A stretch of 29,283 nt of DNA from a virus. The notes below the pieces were generated by a model, which ran no database searches, had not been told where the DNA came from, and saw only the letters and a program-made list of their open reading frames with translations. This document shows positions 21,388 through 29,283 of this stretch, one piece after another (the stretch's first letter is position 1; each line of letters opens with the position of its first letter). Position numbers and translations under genes: made by a program. The stretch spans positions 1 to 29,283 of the IMG/VR virus record IMGVR_UViG_3300031857_001001; one strand, written 5' to 3'.

Positions 21388-23586
21388 TCAAACAGCACCA
21401 GCAACTTCTTCAAAACTTACTCCGGTTCTGGTAGCAACAAAGGTAAGTGTGACATAATTAATGGATTTTGCTGGTTTCAGGTAAATATCAGCTCTAAATT
21501 CATTGTTATCAATAACATCTGGAGTATTATTGGAAGAATCACAAACAACTAAGAATCCATAAAGTCCACGCTTTGCTTGAACATCGCGGAGATATGGTTC
21601 AACAATATTGACAAAGTTTGCTCTTGTAATCGCATCGTTCAGTTCAAATAATTGAGCCTCGGCACTTCTTTTGAGTGCTTGCTCCACCGTAAGGAATAGG
21701 CGACGAACATTAATTCTATCAAATGCAGATGCGTAACCTAGTGCCGTTTTATCACCAAAAAGAAGAATACCTATACCCGGTTGATTAATAATTGAATTAA
21801 TTCGTTGTGGATATAATTGGTCTCTTTGAGCCTTATTTGGATTATATGCAAGTTTGATTGCATTATTCAAAATTCCTCTTTGTTGTCCTGCGGGAGAGAA
21901 CCATGGGTAAGCAACTACATTTGTTCTTACCATCAGACCTGCCACATCCCCATTACATGGAATGTAACGGAATTTATTATTGAATCTATCATAGGTGTAC
22001 TTATACCCACTGTCAAAAACTGCATATGATGAAGAAGAAAGTGGCGAGAAGAATTCTATGATATTGTCAGTTTGGGTATCAGTATTTGTGAGATCAACAA
22101 CATCTGCGCGGTGGGGAGAAATTACTGCAACACAATCCTTTCTTCCGTTAGCAATAGAAATTAGATGATTTGCTTTTGCCTGCGACTCAAATTTATTCTG
22201 AAGGCCTGGACCCATGATTAAGTAATCAACTTCAATTTCATCCGCATTTGAGAATAAATTATATGCGGTAAATAAATCCCCAAGAATTGCGGTCATTCCT
22301 CCAGTAGCGGAATAATCTTTTCCGCCTCCTAATGTATACGTTACATTTCCTAGAGCACTATATGTTTTATCTTGAGCGTCTTTATTCCAAAGACCTTGTG
22401 AATTTGTAAACTCAGTAAATGCAGTGGAGAATCCAGTAGCTACAACTGGTTCATTGACATTTAGTTCATCTGAAGGATTATCTCCAACATAAACATACTT
22501 TGAATAAAGAGACAAATAGTTCTTCCACCATATTTGTTGGGGAGAATTTACTGCAGAAACTGCATCAGTTGCTTTTGACAATCCAACATGTTTTTCGAGA
22601 AGATTGCCTTGAATTCCAGTAACTGTACCAGTGTCATCAATGACAACTACATGAATCTCGTCACTTCTTCCATTTCTATTTGCTGCATATTGTGAAGTTC
22701 TTGGTTTCGGTGCAATTGAATTCCAATAAATTGAAGTATTTGATAGTTGTAATACTTGTTGGTCATACCAATCGAGAATTGGATTAGGTCCAGTATTTAC
22801 TGATGAAGAATCGACCAATGTGCCAGAAGAATCAATTAGATTGACCGCAATAGTTCCCCCGCCAGTAGAAGGTTTGAATGATTGCAATTGTGACTTGGCT
22901 GCATAAGTTATTGGAGTTTCAGTGCCATCAGTGGAAACTAAAGAACTTACTTTGACTTCAAGAGTGCTTGCGCCTACGCCAGTTACAATTCCTTTCAAGT
23001 AACCGTTAAATAATGAAGTAGTACCAATTCCTGCAGATGGGACATTTACCAAGGTTGTTGTTAACCCCATCCCAACTGATGCTTGGTCTGCAACTGCGGA
23101 TCCGACTGTAATAATTTGATCTGCTTTATCGTCAATTACACAAACTTTTAGGTTGTTTGCCCAGGATCCCGGAGTTTTGGCGGCAAAAATATAATTTGCA
23201 ATATCGTCTGCATAATTTGCCTCATAATCATCAAAATTTTTAATTTTGAGTGTTGGTTCTCCTGCAGTAGAAACTCCGGAAGAGTTTCTAATAGCATTGG
23301 CAGTTACTAAACTTCCACCATCCACTCTCACAACTTTAAGAACACCACCGTAGGAAAGGAATGAGGAAGCACTCATCCAATACTCATATTGAGCATCTGT
23401 AGAAAGTGGCTTTCCAAAAGTGTTAAGTAATTCTTTTTCTGTTGTGATGTCAATCGCCTCATCAATTGGACCAATTGCAAATGGTCCTGCAATTGCTCCA
23501 ATGTTATCTAGTACATTATCAGCTCTTCCTACAGTTAAATCAACCTCTCTGATTAATACACCAGGAGATAATTGAGGAGTCGCCAT
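21388..23586 (-). CDS. 18: Tail sheath protein gp18
   Basis: Contractile sheath subunit. It is 732 residues (T4 659). It starts MATPQLSPGVLIREVDLT, a clear sheath N-terminus, and ends with the conserved core containing FDRINVRRLFLTVEQALKRS, FVNIVEPYLRDVQAKRGLYG and the C-terminal KPAKSINYVTLTFVATRTGV strand. The middle (about 170-330) is Ser/Thr/Gly-rich, without clear similarity to T4, and probably forms the outward-facing domain. GGAG precedes the ATG by 8 bases, and a CATAAATA late motif lies about 35 bases upstream. Confidence 0.97.
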   Translation of the reverse strand: MATPQLSPGVLIREVDLTVGRADNVLDNIGAIAGPFAIGPIDEAIDITTEKELLNTFGKPLSTDAQYEYWMSASSFLSYGGVLKVVRVDGGSLVTANAIRNSSGVSTAGEPTLKIKNFDDYEANYADDIANYIFAAKTPGSWANNLKVCVIDDKADQIITVGSAVADQASVGMGLTTTLVNVPSAGIGTTSLFNGYLKGIVTGVGASTLEVKVSSLVSTDGTETPITYAAKSQLQSFKPSTGGGTIAVNLIDSSGTLVDSSSVNTGPNPILDWYDQQVLQLSNTSIYWNSIAPKPRTSQYAANRNGRSDEIHVVVIDDTGTVTGIQGNLLEKHVGLSKATDAVSAVNSPQQIWWKNYLSLYSKYVYVGDNPSDELNVNEPVVATGFSTAFTEFTNSQGLWNKDAQDKTYSALGNVTYTLGGGKDYSATGGMTAILGDLFTAYNLFSNADEIEVDYLIMGPGLQNKFESQAKANHLISIANGRKDCVAVISPHRADVVDLTNTDTQTDNIIEFFSPLSSSSYAVFDSGYKYTYDRFNNKFRYIPCNGDVAGLMVRTNVVAYPWFSPAGQQRGILNNAIKLAYNPNKAQRDQLYPQRINSIINQPGIGILLFGDKTALGYASAFDRINVRRLFLTVEQALKRSAEAQLFELNDAITRANFVNIVEPYLRDVQAKRGLYGFLVVCDSSNNTPDVIDNNEFRADIYLKPAKSINYVTLTFVATRTGVSFEEVAGAV

Positions 23587-23620
23587 GTTTTTCTCCGTTA
23601 ATCTCAGTTTATCTAAAAAA

Positions 23621-23628
23621 TATTTATG
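23621..23628 (-). promoter_or_regulatory. Late promoter motif CATAAATA before gp18
   Basis: One base from TATAAATA, in the 84-base gap after the small zinc-protein gene and about 35 bases before the gp18 ATG. A weak hairpin (TTTCC/GGAAA near 23640-23655) lies just upstream, but its T run is too poor to call it a terminator. Confidence 0.6.
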
Positions 23629-23670
23629 AAAAACTTATTTTCCATAAGGGAAACATGACGTGAATCGCAA

Positions 23671-23904
23671 TTACCAGTCAGGATATTCCCACTCATTACT
23701 ATGAGACCTTATTTTTTTTCTACTTTTGATTATTCTTTTTATTGAACACTCTTTGCACTCATATGAGTATGAAGATGCAACTGGACCTCTATCTTTACGT
23801 GTTCTATAAAAATCATCGGTTAAATTTTTCATTATCCCACACACTCTACATTGCCGATCTACAAGTAATAAATGCCCCAGTTTTATCTGCTTATCTAAGT
23901 CCAT
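23671..23904 (-). CDS. Small zinc-ribbon protein (77 aa)
   Basis: Two Cys pairs, CRVCG near residue 19 and CKEC near residue 49, with about 27 residues between, form a likely zinc module of the kind CxxC-(n)-L-x-x-F-(n)-CxxC. A basic helix (IKRIIKSRKKIRS) follows. This module is often found at the N-terminus of endonuclease VII- or HNH-type nucleases, but no nuclease part is present here. ATG at 23904 overlaps the gp17 stop as TAATG, as at three other junctions in this window, so I chose it over the ATG at 23919, which would overlap gp17 by 16 bases. Nucleic-acid binding is likely, but its role is unknown. Confidence 0.75.
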   Translation of the reverse strand: MDLDKQIKLGHLLLVDRQCRVCGIMKNLTDDFYRTRKDRGPVASSYSYECKECSIKRIIKSRKKIRSHSNEWEYPDW

Positions 23905-25556
23905 TACATGTATTCCCACATATATGCCCTATCGCCATATTCATCAACGTGCCACCTGTCTCCATCGACATCAACAAAAGTATTCTCATCAAGTCCATCT
24001 GAAATAAATCCAAAAGGAGACATATCCTGTTCTATTTGATTTCTTTGTTCTTCATATAATCTCTTCCTTACATCCTGATCAGTTAACTCTTTAAAATAAT
24101 CCTGAGCGACTATCCAAGCATAGATAACCAAACACATTGCCAAATCATCGTTACACCCCTCTTCTGCTTCAAATGAATTATGCTTTTGGATAAAGGTAGT
24201 CAGTTCGCTAATGATTTCATAATCATTTAAATATAATTTGTCTTCCTCAATCATCGTCTTGAGATTGAGACAACCAACCTTTTTAACTGTCTTTGACATC
24301 TTAACGCCAAGTTGAGTTTTCTTCCCAGAAAATCCCTGACCAACTATTTGCCCAGCACGACCCCTCATAGAGCACATAAGAAGATTATTATATTCCAGAT
24401 CATATTGAAGAATGCTTGCAACTTGGTCCCCAACATCATTTACTTCACATAGAATATATGCGGCATTGTATGCCATTGCTGCCTCATATATTATGCTGGG
24501 GAAAAGCATAGGTTTAATTTCATTGTTCCTATATTTTGCAACAACTTTATGAGGAAACTGGGTAATATCAACCACAACGAACGCGGAATAATCATTTCCA
24601 ACACCTCTAGCAACGTCTACAGTAATCAAATAGTCGTGTTCCTCTATAGGGTCCTGATATACGTCCAAACCCGCGCTACGGGTCTTAGGGTGGTCATACA
24701 CGAGGGTTCTGAGTTTACTTGGTGCAATCAGCGTATCAACAGAACCTAGGAATTCACATTCAAATTCAACTTTAAACTGTTGATCTGACGTGTTGGCTAT
24801 GGTTTGCTTTTTCCATGCCTCATCTCTTCCCGGAACTTCGCTCCAATGAACATCAGTAAATACATACTGGTTCTTACCTTTTTCTGCATCATGCCACATA
24901 CGGTAGAAGTGATTCATACCGTGTGGAGTAGAAACTATAATTACTTTAGTATTCTTACCTGAAGTAATTGTAGGATATACTGACGCAAAGAAAGAATCTG
25001 CAATATGATTTGGAACGAACGCAAATTCATCCAAAAATAAGATATTGAATGACATACCACGAACTGCAGAAGCAGAAGTAGAAGCAGCCAAGATTTTACT
25101 TCCATTTTCCAGTTCCAAGGAACCTTTGTTCCAAGAAATAATTCCCTGCTGCATCCACTTTGGTAAATTTTCATATGCGGTTTGCAACCTATCTAAGAGT
25201 TCTCTTGCAGTCGCTGCTTTGTTTGCCAGAATGCCAATATTCACGTTATCATTGAATACTGCATAGTGCAAAAGAAAAGCAACAACAGTAGTACTCTTTC
25301 CTGTTTGCCTAGGCATCTTACAGATATTAAATCTGTAATTGTGAAAATTTTTAATTAATTTTTCTTGGAAATGATATGGTTTAAACGTCTGCAATCCATG
25401 ATCCAGGGTTACAATTTTTACATAATTATTTGCAAAGTAAACAGGATCGTCTTTACACTTGACAAATTCTAAAATTTGTTCTTGAGTAAATTCAATTTGC
25501 GTATTTGCTTTTTTTAATAATGGATTGCCAAGATATACATCATTTGAGATCGGCAT
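23904..25556 (-). CDS. 17: Terminase large subunit gp17
   Basis: Motor that packages DNA into the prohead and cuts concatemers. It is 550 residues (T4 610). The N-terminal ATPase has Walker A-like PRQTGKS (82-88), Walker B ILFLDE (172-177) and the coupling motif VSTPHG (208-213). The C-terminal RNase H-like nuclease has TVDVARGVGNDYS (Asp314), then LCEVNDVGDQV, and the final acidic EEGCNDDLAM. Shine-Dalgarno AAAGGA precedes the ATG at 25556. It follows the modular protein gene after 17 bases without a promoter, so it is cotranscribed. Confidence 0.97.
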   Translation of the reverse strand: MPISNDVYLGNPLLKKANTQIEFTQEQILEFVKCKDDPVYFANNYVKIVTLDHGLQTFKPYHFQEKLIKNFHNYRFNICKMPRQTGKSTTVVAFLLHYAVFNDNVNIGILANKAATARELLDRLQTAYENLPKWMQQGIISWNKGSLELENGSKILAASTSASAVRGMSFNILFLDEFAFVPNHIADSFFASVYPTITSGKNTKVIIVSTPHGMNHFYRMWHDAEKGKNQYVFTDVHWSEVPGRDEAWKKQTIANTSDQQFKVEFECEFLGSVDTLIAPSKLRTLVYDHPKTRSAGLDVYQDPIEEHDYLITVDVARGVGNDYSAFVVVDITQFPHKVVAKYRNNEIKPMLFPSIIYEAAMAYNAAYILCEVNDVGDQVASILQYDLEYNNLLMCSMRGRAGQIVGQGFSGKKTQLGVKMSKTVKKVGCLNLKTMIEEDKLYLNDYEIISELTTFIQKHNSFEAEEGCNDDLAMCLVIYAWIVAQDYFKELTDQDVRKRLYEEQRNQIEQDMSPFGFISDGLDENTFVDVDGDRWHVDEYGDRAYMWEYM

Positions 25557-25573
25557 AATAATATTCCTTTGTA

Positions 25574-27319
25574 TTAATTACAATTCCAACGACGAAGTGC
25601 TTTATTAATTCTTGAGTCTGGATCTCTTGCAGTTTCTGCCGATGTTAATCTTTTTTTCATTCCTCCCATTCTTCTGCAAAAATTTTTTTTTCTTTTTGCT
25701 CTTTTTCCTGTAGGATTTTTTTCAGTTACTGCAGTTTGTAGTTTTGAACCTGGATTTTCTCTGCGATATGCATTAACTGCTGCAGGACTTAATCCGTCAG
25801 TCTTATCTTTACGATTGACTGATTGCCAGTCTTCATCAATTTCAACTTCTTCCCCCATAGGTTTTACATAATTTCTATTTGGACCTGGTTTAGATGCGCT
25901 TCCTCCCTGAGGTCCAAATGCTTGGATTAATGGTTGTCCTGGTTGAATTTCAGAAACCGAATGGTAAAGTACATTACATCCTGGGTAAACTTTTTGAAGT
26001 TCAACATTAATATCTTTACGAGTTGGAAGTTTTACTTGTGGGAAAAACATTTTAAGTGAATAATATTTCCCTCTCCAGTTCAAAGTAACTCCAACTACAT
26101 TGCCAGTTTGTGCTTGCAATCTTGTTGCTTCTTGTACTTGTGATTTAAATCCTTTGATTGGTTCTGGTTTGATAATATCAACAACTTCTGCAAATGTATT
26201 TCCATTTGCATCTTCAATGGTCACATCTTCTTTTTTTACGCACCTGTTATATTTCTTGCCAAAAAGTTTCTGAGTACCTTTTTTTTCATATCCAGACCAA
26301 CATTTCATTTCGTCCATGATTCTATCAACCAATCTTTGTTCTTCCATCTCCCCACTTGCCACATAGTCTGCAGCAGTATCAATATAATCTGCTGCCTTAG
26401 TGATTTTTGACTGAACCCATGCTTCCAAATCACCTTCACCTTTACCAACCTTCTTTTCTAATCTTTTAAGTGCATTGTGAATAGTTTTTAATTCGGATCT
26501 TGCCATAGAATACTCTTCATCCTTCACAGAAACTTTATCCCATGCCTTTTCGCCATATGAACATTCAGATCTTGACTCCCTCTTATCACATAGAGGACAG
26601 TATCTTTCTTCTTCGTGCATAGTTGCCTCCGATTTAGTTCCCCAGTTTGCAGCACCAACTTTACGACATTTTACTAGTGCTCCAGAAGCATATGCACTTG
26701 GCCAAACATCATATCTAGACTTTACCTTATTATAGCAAGCATCTTTTTTACCACTACCTTTACCTGGTTTGTCTTTGACTTCTTGTAGGTCCATTTCTTC
26801 AGTTCTTACGTTAGTTGGTTTTGTGCCGCCAGTTTTTTGTGGTTGATTTGGGTCTTGAATATTTTTTCTACGTCTTGCTGCTTCCTCTTCGTCTTTTGAA
26901 AGTGCTCTTTTCATTTTAGAACTTCCGCATTTTGGTGTGGAAGTTTGACCCTCTTGACGAGCACATGGTTTGCCTGCCCACTTTCCCCCAAGTTGAACCC
27001 ATCCACTTTTACCATCTGAGGATTTGGATTTACCAAACCAATCACGAAGACCTTCATCGCCCGATTTTGTTTCTTCTTTTACATCTTTGAATTTTTTATG
27101 ATGCCTTTTAGCATCTGCCTCCATTTTCTTTAAACGAGTATAATAATCTGGAATTTCATCAAGATGTTGTAAAGCAATATATTTCGCCAAATCATGATCT
27201 TGAGTATGTTCGTGCTCAATAGGTTCTCCCATATCAAGTTGATTTTGCACAAAAGAAACTTCTAACCGATGCTTCTTCGCTATTTGTTCAACCGTCTTAT
27301 GGGATTTTAATTTTTGCAT
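25574..27319 (-). CDS. Modular Cys/Lys-rich protein with several phage cassettes (581 aa)
   Basis: It lies between gp16 and gp17, where T4 has nothing comparable. At least six distinct segments are visible: 1-75, DUF5661-like (MGEPIEHEHT, ALQHLDEIPDYYTRLKKME); 89-160, GWVQLGGKWAGKPCA then LSKDEEEAARRRK; 190-228, KKDACYNKVKSRYDVWPSAY then KCRKVGAANWG; 272-325, helical, with EAWVQSKITKAADYIDTAAD; 335-363, MKCWSGYEKKGTQKLFG; 395-466, LNWRGKYYSLKMFFPQVKLP then VSEIQPGQP; and 505-581, GLSPAAVNAYRRENPGSKLQ, KRAKRKKNF and INKALRRWNCN. From memory, these units recur in other marine phage proteins in other combinations. No catalytic residues are evident. A late motif lies at 27342. It may be a virion component or packaging accessory; function is unknown. 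Confidence 0.75.
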   Translation of the reverse strand: MQKLKSHKTVEQIAKKHRLEVSFVQNQLDMGEPIEHEHTQDHDLAKYIALQHLDEIPDYYTRLKKMEADAKRHHKKFKDVKEETKSGDEGLRDWFGKSKSSDGKSGWVQLGGKWAGKPCARQEGQTSTPKCGSSKMKRALSKDEEEAARRRKNIQDPNQPQKTGGTKPTNVRTEEMDLQEVKDKPGKGSGKKDACYNKVKSRYDVWPSAYASGALVKCRKVGAANWGTKSEATMHEEERYCPLCDKRESRSECSYGEKAWDKVSVKDEEYSMARSELKTIHNALKRLEKKVGKGEGDLEAWVQSKITKAADYIDTAADYVASGEMEEQRLVDRIMDEMKCWSGYEKKGTQKLFGKKYNRCVKKEDVTIEDANGNTFAEVVDIIKPEPIKGFKSQVQEATRLQAQTGNVVGVTLNWRGKYYSLKMFFPQVKLPTRKDINVELQKVYPGCNVLYHSVSEIQPGQPLIQAFGPQGGSASKPGPNRNYVKPMGEEVEIDEDWQSVNRKDKTDGLSPAAVNAYRRENPGSKLQTAVTEKNPTGKRAKRKKNFCRRMGGMKKRLTSAETARDPDSRINKALRRWNCN

Positions 27320-27341
27320 TTAGATACTCTAAATCTCTTTA

Positions 27342-27349
27342 TATTTATT
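27342..27349 (-). promoter_or_regulatory. Late promoter motif AATAAATA overlapping the gp16 stop
   Basis: One base from TATAAATA and overlapping the TAA stop of gp16 (27348-27350). It is about 25 bases upstream of the 581-aa gene and would also serve gp17. Confidence 0.6.
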
Positions 27350-27770
27350 ATTTGTTATCTTCAGACTGTTGCTTCAACAATTTTGCCAATTCTGCAGTTG
27401 ATCCAACAAAAAGAGCATTGTTGACTGTAGTAGGACCTCTTTGTTGATTATCCTCCTCTACATCTTTCAATGTTTTTTGTAAAGATAATAATTTCTCTGC
27501 AATTTCTCCGGTATTTTTAATCAACTGGCCAACAACCTCATAAGCTCTTGCTTGATCAGATTCTTGCGCCAACTCAAGAACTCCATTAATTGCTTCTTGA
27601 CCTTTCTCAATGAGGGAGTATAAATTACCTCTCGCATACTCATAATCTTTTTTAATGTCATCCTTAGACGACTCTATTTTCTTTTCAACAATATGAGTTT
27701 CAACCGGAACTATTTCCGCATCAACGTTAAATGTTTCATTGAGTTTGTCAAATTTTTTTGTCATTTTCAT
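27348..27770 (-). CDS. 16: Terminase small subunit gp16
   Basis: DNA-recognition and regulatory subunit of the packaging motor. It is 140 residues (T4 164). The core IKKDYEYARGNLYSLIEKGQ (39-58) with ARAYEVVGQLIKNTGEIAEKL forms the central coiled-coil helices of T4-type gp16, and the C-terminus NNALFVGSTAELAKLLK is characteristic. The start is ATG at 27770 (MKMTKKFDKLNETF), 6 bases after gp15. The 581-aa gene separates it from gp17, an insertion relative to T4, where the two genes are adjacent. Confidence 0.92.
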   Translation of the reverse strand: MKMTKKFDKLNETFNVDAEIVPVETHIVEKKIESSKDDIKKDYEYARGNLYSLIEKGQEAINGVLELAQESDQARAYEVVGQLIKNTGEIAEKLLSLQKTLKDVEEDNQQRGPTTVNNALFVGSTAELAKLLKQQSEDNK

Positions 27771-27776
27771 ATCTTA

Positions 27777-28778
27777 TCAAAAAGTGCTTCCGCTGAATCC
27801 AAAATCATCTCCAACTTCAACCAAGGCATTATCAGCAGAAGTAATTGACTTAATTTGTGCTCCCGCTAAATGTGAGGTTATTGTAGTATTGTCTTTTCCG
27901 CGCTCAACAGTAAGAATATTTCCTGATTTTGATTTCACAAACACTTCCTCGCCTTCCAGGTCTAAGTATACATTTTCTGAAATAGAACTCGCATCATTTA
28001 CTGTAATTAGTGTGTCTGATGTTGAAATATCATTGGTTAGATTTGTAAGAATAATTCCAGTATAATTTTGAATTGCTCTTGGTTCTACCGAATAAACAAT
28101 TTCTCTCGTTGCATTTGCGGACAAATCTCCCGCGATGTAACTGATAGAAGTTTTCTTGATAATACTGTCGGTTGCTTGAGCAACTGGACCGAACAAATAG
28201 GTTTTTGCTGTAAATCTTAAAGTATAAATTAAAACTCTTCTAGTAGTAAAATCTCCCTCATAATCATCCTGCATTGTAATATTCTCGAGAATCACAGGAA
28301 TATCCCTTTTCTCATTAATGGTATCTAGCAAATCTACTGATAAAGTATATGCTGGTTGAAAATAAGGTAAAATTTGCTCAACTATCTGCAAAGCATCATC
28401 ATTTAATTTTGACATTATACTCAATTCAAATTGCATATTATATGGAACTGGTAGATATACTTTTTTAACATCTTTACCATCAGTTACTGATTTTGCAGTA
28501 AAAGTTTGAGTTGTAGTTGATTTTCTAGTGGAATCATATGTAAGTCCAGTGAACTCAAATGACATTCTTGGCAATGTAATTTGAACTGGTTTATTTAAAT
28601 CTGGAGATTGATTAAGTCTTGCAAGAAATTTTTGAGTTGGTCCATATGCAAGAGGTACTTTAATCACACTTACAGTATTATTTGAATCATTATTATGTTT
28701 AATTGATATATTATTAAAAAGCGTTCCAAACGAAATTACAGTTTTTCTTAAAATTTCGTGATAAAAATATTCAAACAT
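27777..28778 (-). CDS. 15: Tail sheath stabiliser/terminator gp15 with C-terminal beta extension
   Basis: Hexameric ring at the top of the tail that joins it to the neck. It is 333 residues (T4 272). It begins MFEYFYHEILRKTVISFG, and the segments IKVPLAYGPTQKFLARLN (39-56), ELSIMSKLNDDALQIVEQIL with PYFQP (118-142) and KRDIPVILENITMQDDYEGD (157-176) closely follow T4 gp15. Residues about 241-312 form an added domain, with LITVNDASSISENVYLDLEG and LTVERGKDNTTITSHLAGA, similar in pattern to modules found in other phage virion proteins. The C-terminus returns to a gp15-like DDFGFSG ending. A late motif lies 40 bases upstream. Confidence 0.92.
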   Translation of the reverse strand: MFEYFYHEILRKTVISFGTLFNNISIKHNNDSNNTVSVIKVPLAYGPTQKFLARLNQSPDLNKPVQITLPRMSFEFTGLTYDSTRKSTTTQTFTAKSVTDGKDVKKVYLPVPYNMQFELSIMSKLNDDALQIVEQILPYFQPAYTLSVDLLDTINEKRDIPVILENITMQDDYEGDFTTRRVLIYTLRFTAKTYLFGPVAQATDSIIKKTSISYIAGDLSANATREIVYSVEPRAIQNYTGIILTNLTNDISTSDTLITVNDASSISENVYLDLEGEEVFVKSKSGNILTVERGKDNTTITSHLAGAQIKSITSADNALVEVGDDFGFSGSTF

Positions 28779-28818
28779 ATGATTGACCTTATTATTGTTG
28801 TGATAATCTAATAACTAA

Positions 28819-28826
28819 TATTTATA
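28819..28826 (-). promoter_or_regulatory. Late promoter motif TATAAATA before gp15
   Basis: A perfect match in the 52-base gap between the upstream neck gene and gp15, about 40 bases before the gp15 ATG. It would also serve gp16. Confidence 0.7.
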
Positions 28827-28830
28827 TAAC

Positions 28831-29283
28831 TCAAGGCATTCCAAAAGGATTAGATTCACTAAAATCTAAAATGTTATTTGCTTCTATTTGGATTTCTTCA
28901 TTTGAAGCATACCCATCATCGGTAGGATAAATTTCAATAGATCGCAGATAATGAGATGCACCCGATTCAGAACCTATTATATTTTCCCCGAGAATAAATT
29001 CTCCATCAACGTTAGAAGCTTGAAGTAAATTAGTAGTAGAATCCCAAGATTTGACTCTCGCGGCAGTTCCGCTCTGAGATCCTGTAATAACTTCATTAAA
29101 AATAAAGTTTCCTATTGAGTTTGTATTTGGATTTTGTATGCTTATTGTAGGTGGCACAGTGTATCCAAGGCCGGCATTCGTGATGAGTATTGATGAAATA
29201 AATCCTTCCGCAGAAAGAATTGCAGTTGCGGCCGCAGAAACTGTTGATATTCCGGAGAATACAATAGAAGGGGCAATTGCATA
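28831..29283 (-). CDS. 14: Probable neck protein gp14, C-terminal part (partial)
   Basis: The frame stays open to the right edge: 42 sense codons lie upstream of a GTG at 29157, so the apparent 108-aa gene starting there is only the tail of a larger one. About 150 residues are visible. A strand block ITNAGLGYTVPPTISI (about 35-50) belongs to the repeated AGxGYTxPPT modules of cyanophage virion proteins. A second module follows, with VITGSQSGTAARVKSWD and GESGASHYLRSI-like pairs. The end, ILDFSESNPFGMP, fits the C-terminus of T4-type gp14 as I remember it, and gp14 precedes gp15 in T4. The neck assignment rests mainly on position and this ending. Confidence 0.7.
   Translation of the reverse strand, partial: YAIAPSIVFSGISTVSAAATAILSAEGFISSILITNAGLGYTVPPTISIQNPNTNSIGNFIFNEVITGSQSGTAARVKSWDSTTNLLQASNVDGEFILGENIIGSESGASHYLRSIEIYPTDDGYASNEEIQIEANNILDFSESNPFGMP

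Overview
The window is a contiguous piece of a T4-like (Tevenvirinae-type) myovirus genome. Every gene I can support lies on the minus strand, so genes are read from high to low coordinates. Gene content and order (14-15-16-17-18-19-20-67-21-22-23, then uvsY-uvsW, 55-47-46, cobS-like, 45, 44) are those of marine T4-like cyanophages. A cyanobacterium-type DUF3110 protein between gp47 and gp46, a CobS-like AAA+ ATPase and the low GC content point to a Synechococcus or Prochlorococcus host; the host is inferred, not shown.

Layout, right to left. (1) 29283-14806 is the late head/tail module: gp14 C-terminus (cut by the window edge), gp15, gp16, a 581-residue modular protein, gp17, a small zinc protein, gp18, gp19, gp20, a 50-residue gp67-like protein, a Ser/Thr-rich protein, gp21, gp22 and gp23, closed by a strong UUCG-loop terminator. 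T4-type late promoter motifs (NATAAATA) precede many of these genes, and several overlap the stop codon of the gene before. (2) 14782-8162 holds a tail structural gene (gp3 position), uvsY, uvsW, an unknown gene, gp55 (the late sigma factor, behind a near-consensus sigma70 promoter), gp47, DUF3110 and gp46, ending in a terminator. (3) 8160-3904 is a unit bounded by two terminators. It encodes a protein with an HExxH metallopeptidase motif and a C-terminal VWA domain, a lysine-rich protein whose N-terminus closely matches the capsid-targeting leader of the T4 internal proteins, a 51-residue ORF and a CobS-like MoxR-class AAA+ ATPase. (4) 3877-1 is replication: a DUF3310-like protein, the sliding clamp gp45, an HNH-type endonuclease with its own late promoter, four small proteins of unknown function, and the clamp loader gp44 (cut by the left edge).

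How the parts fit: gp55 with the clamp gp45 (loaded by gp44/gp62) would drive the NATAAATA promoters of the morphogenesis genes. gp46/47 and UvsY/UvsW serve recombination-dependent replication. gp22, the gp67-like protein and gp21 build and then mature a prohead around gp20 and gp23. gp16/17 package DNA, and gp14, gp15, gp18 and gp19 form neck and tail. The part with most potential for new biology is region 3, an ATPase/VWA-metallopeptidase pair sharing a transcription unit with an apparent injected internal protein. No tRNA, CRISPR, IS element or plus-strand gene was found, and no gene-free stretch exceeds about 120 bases.
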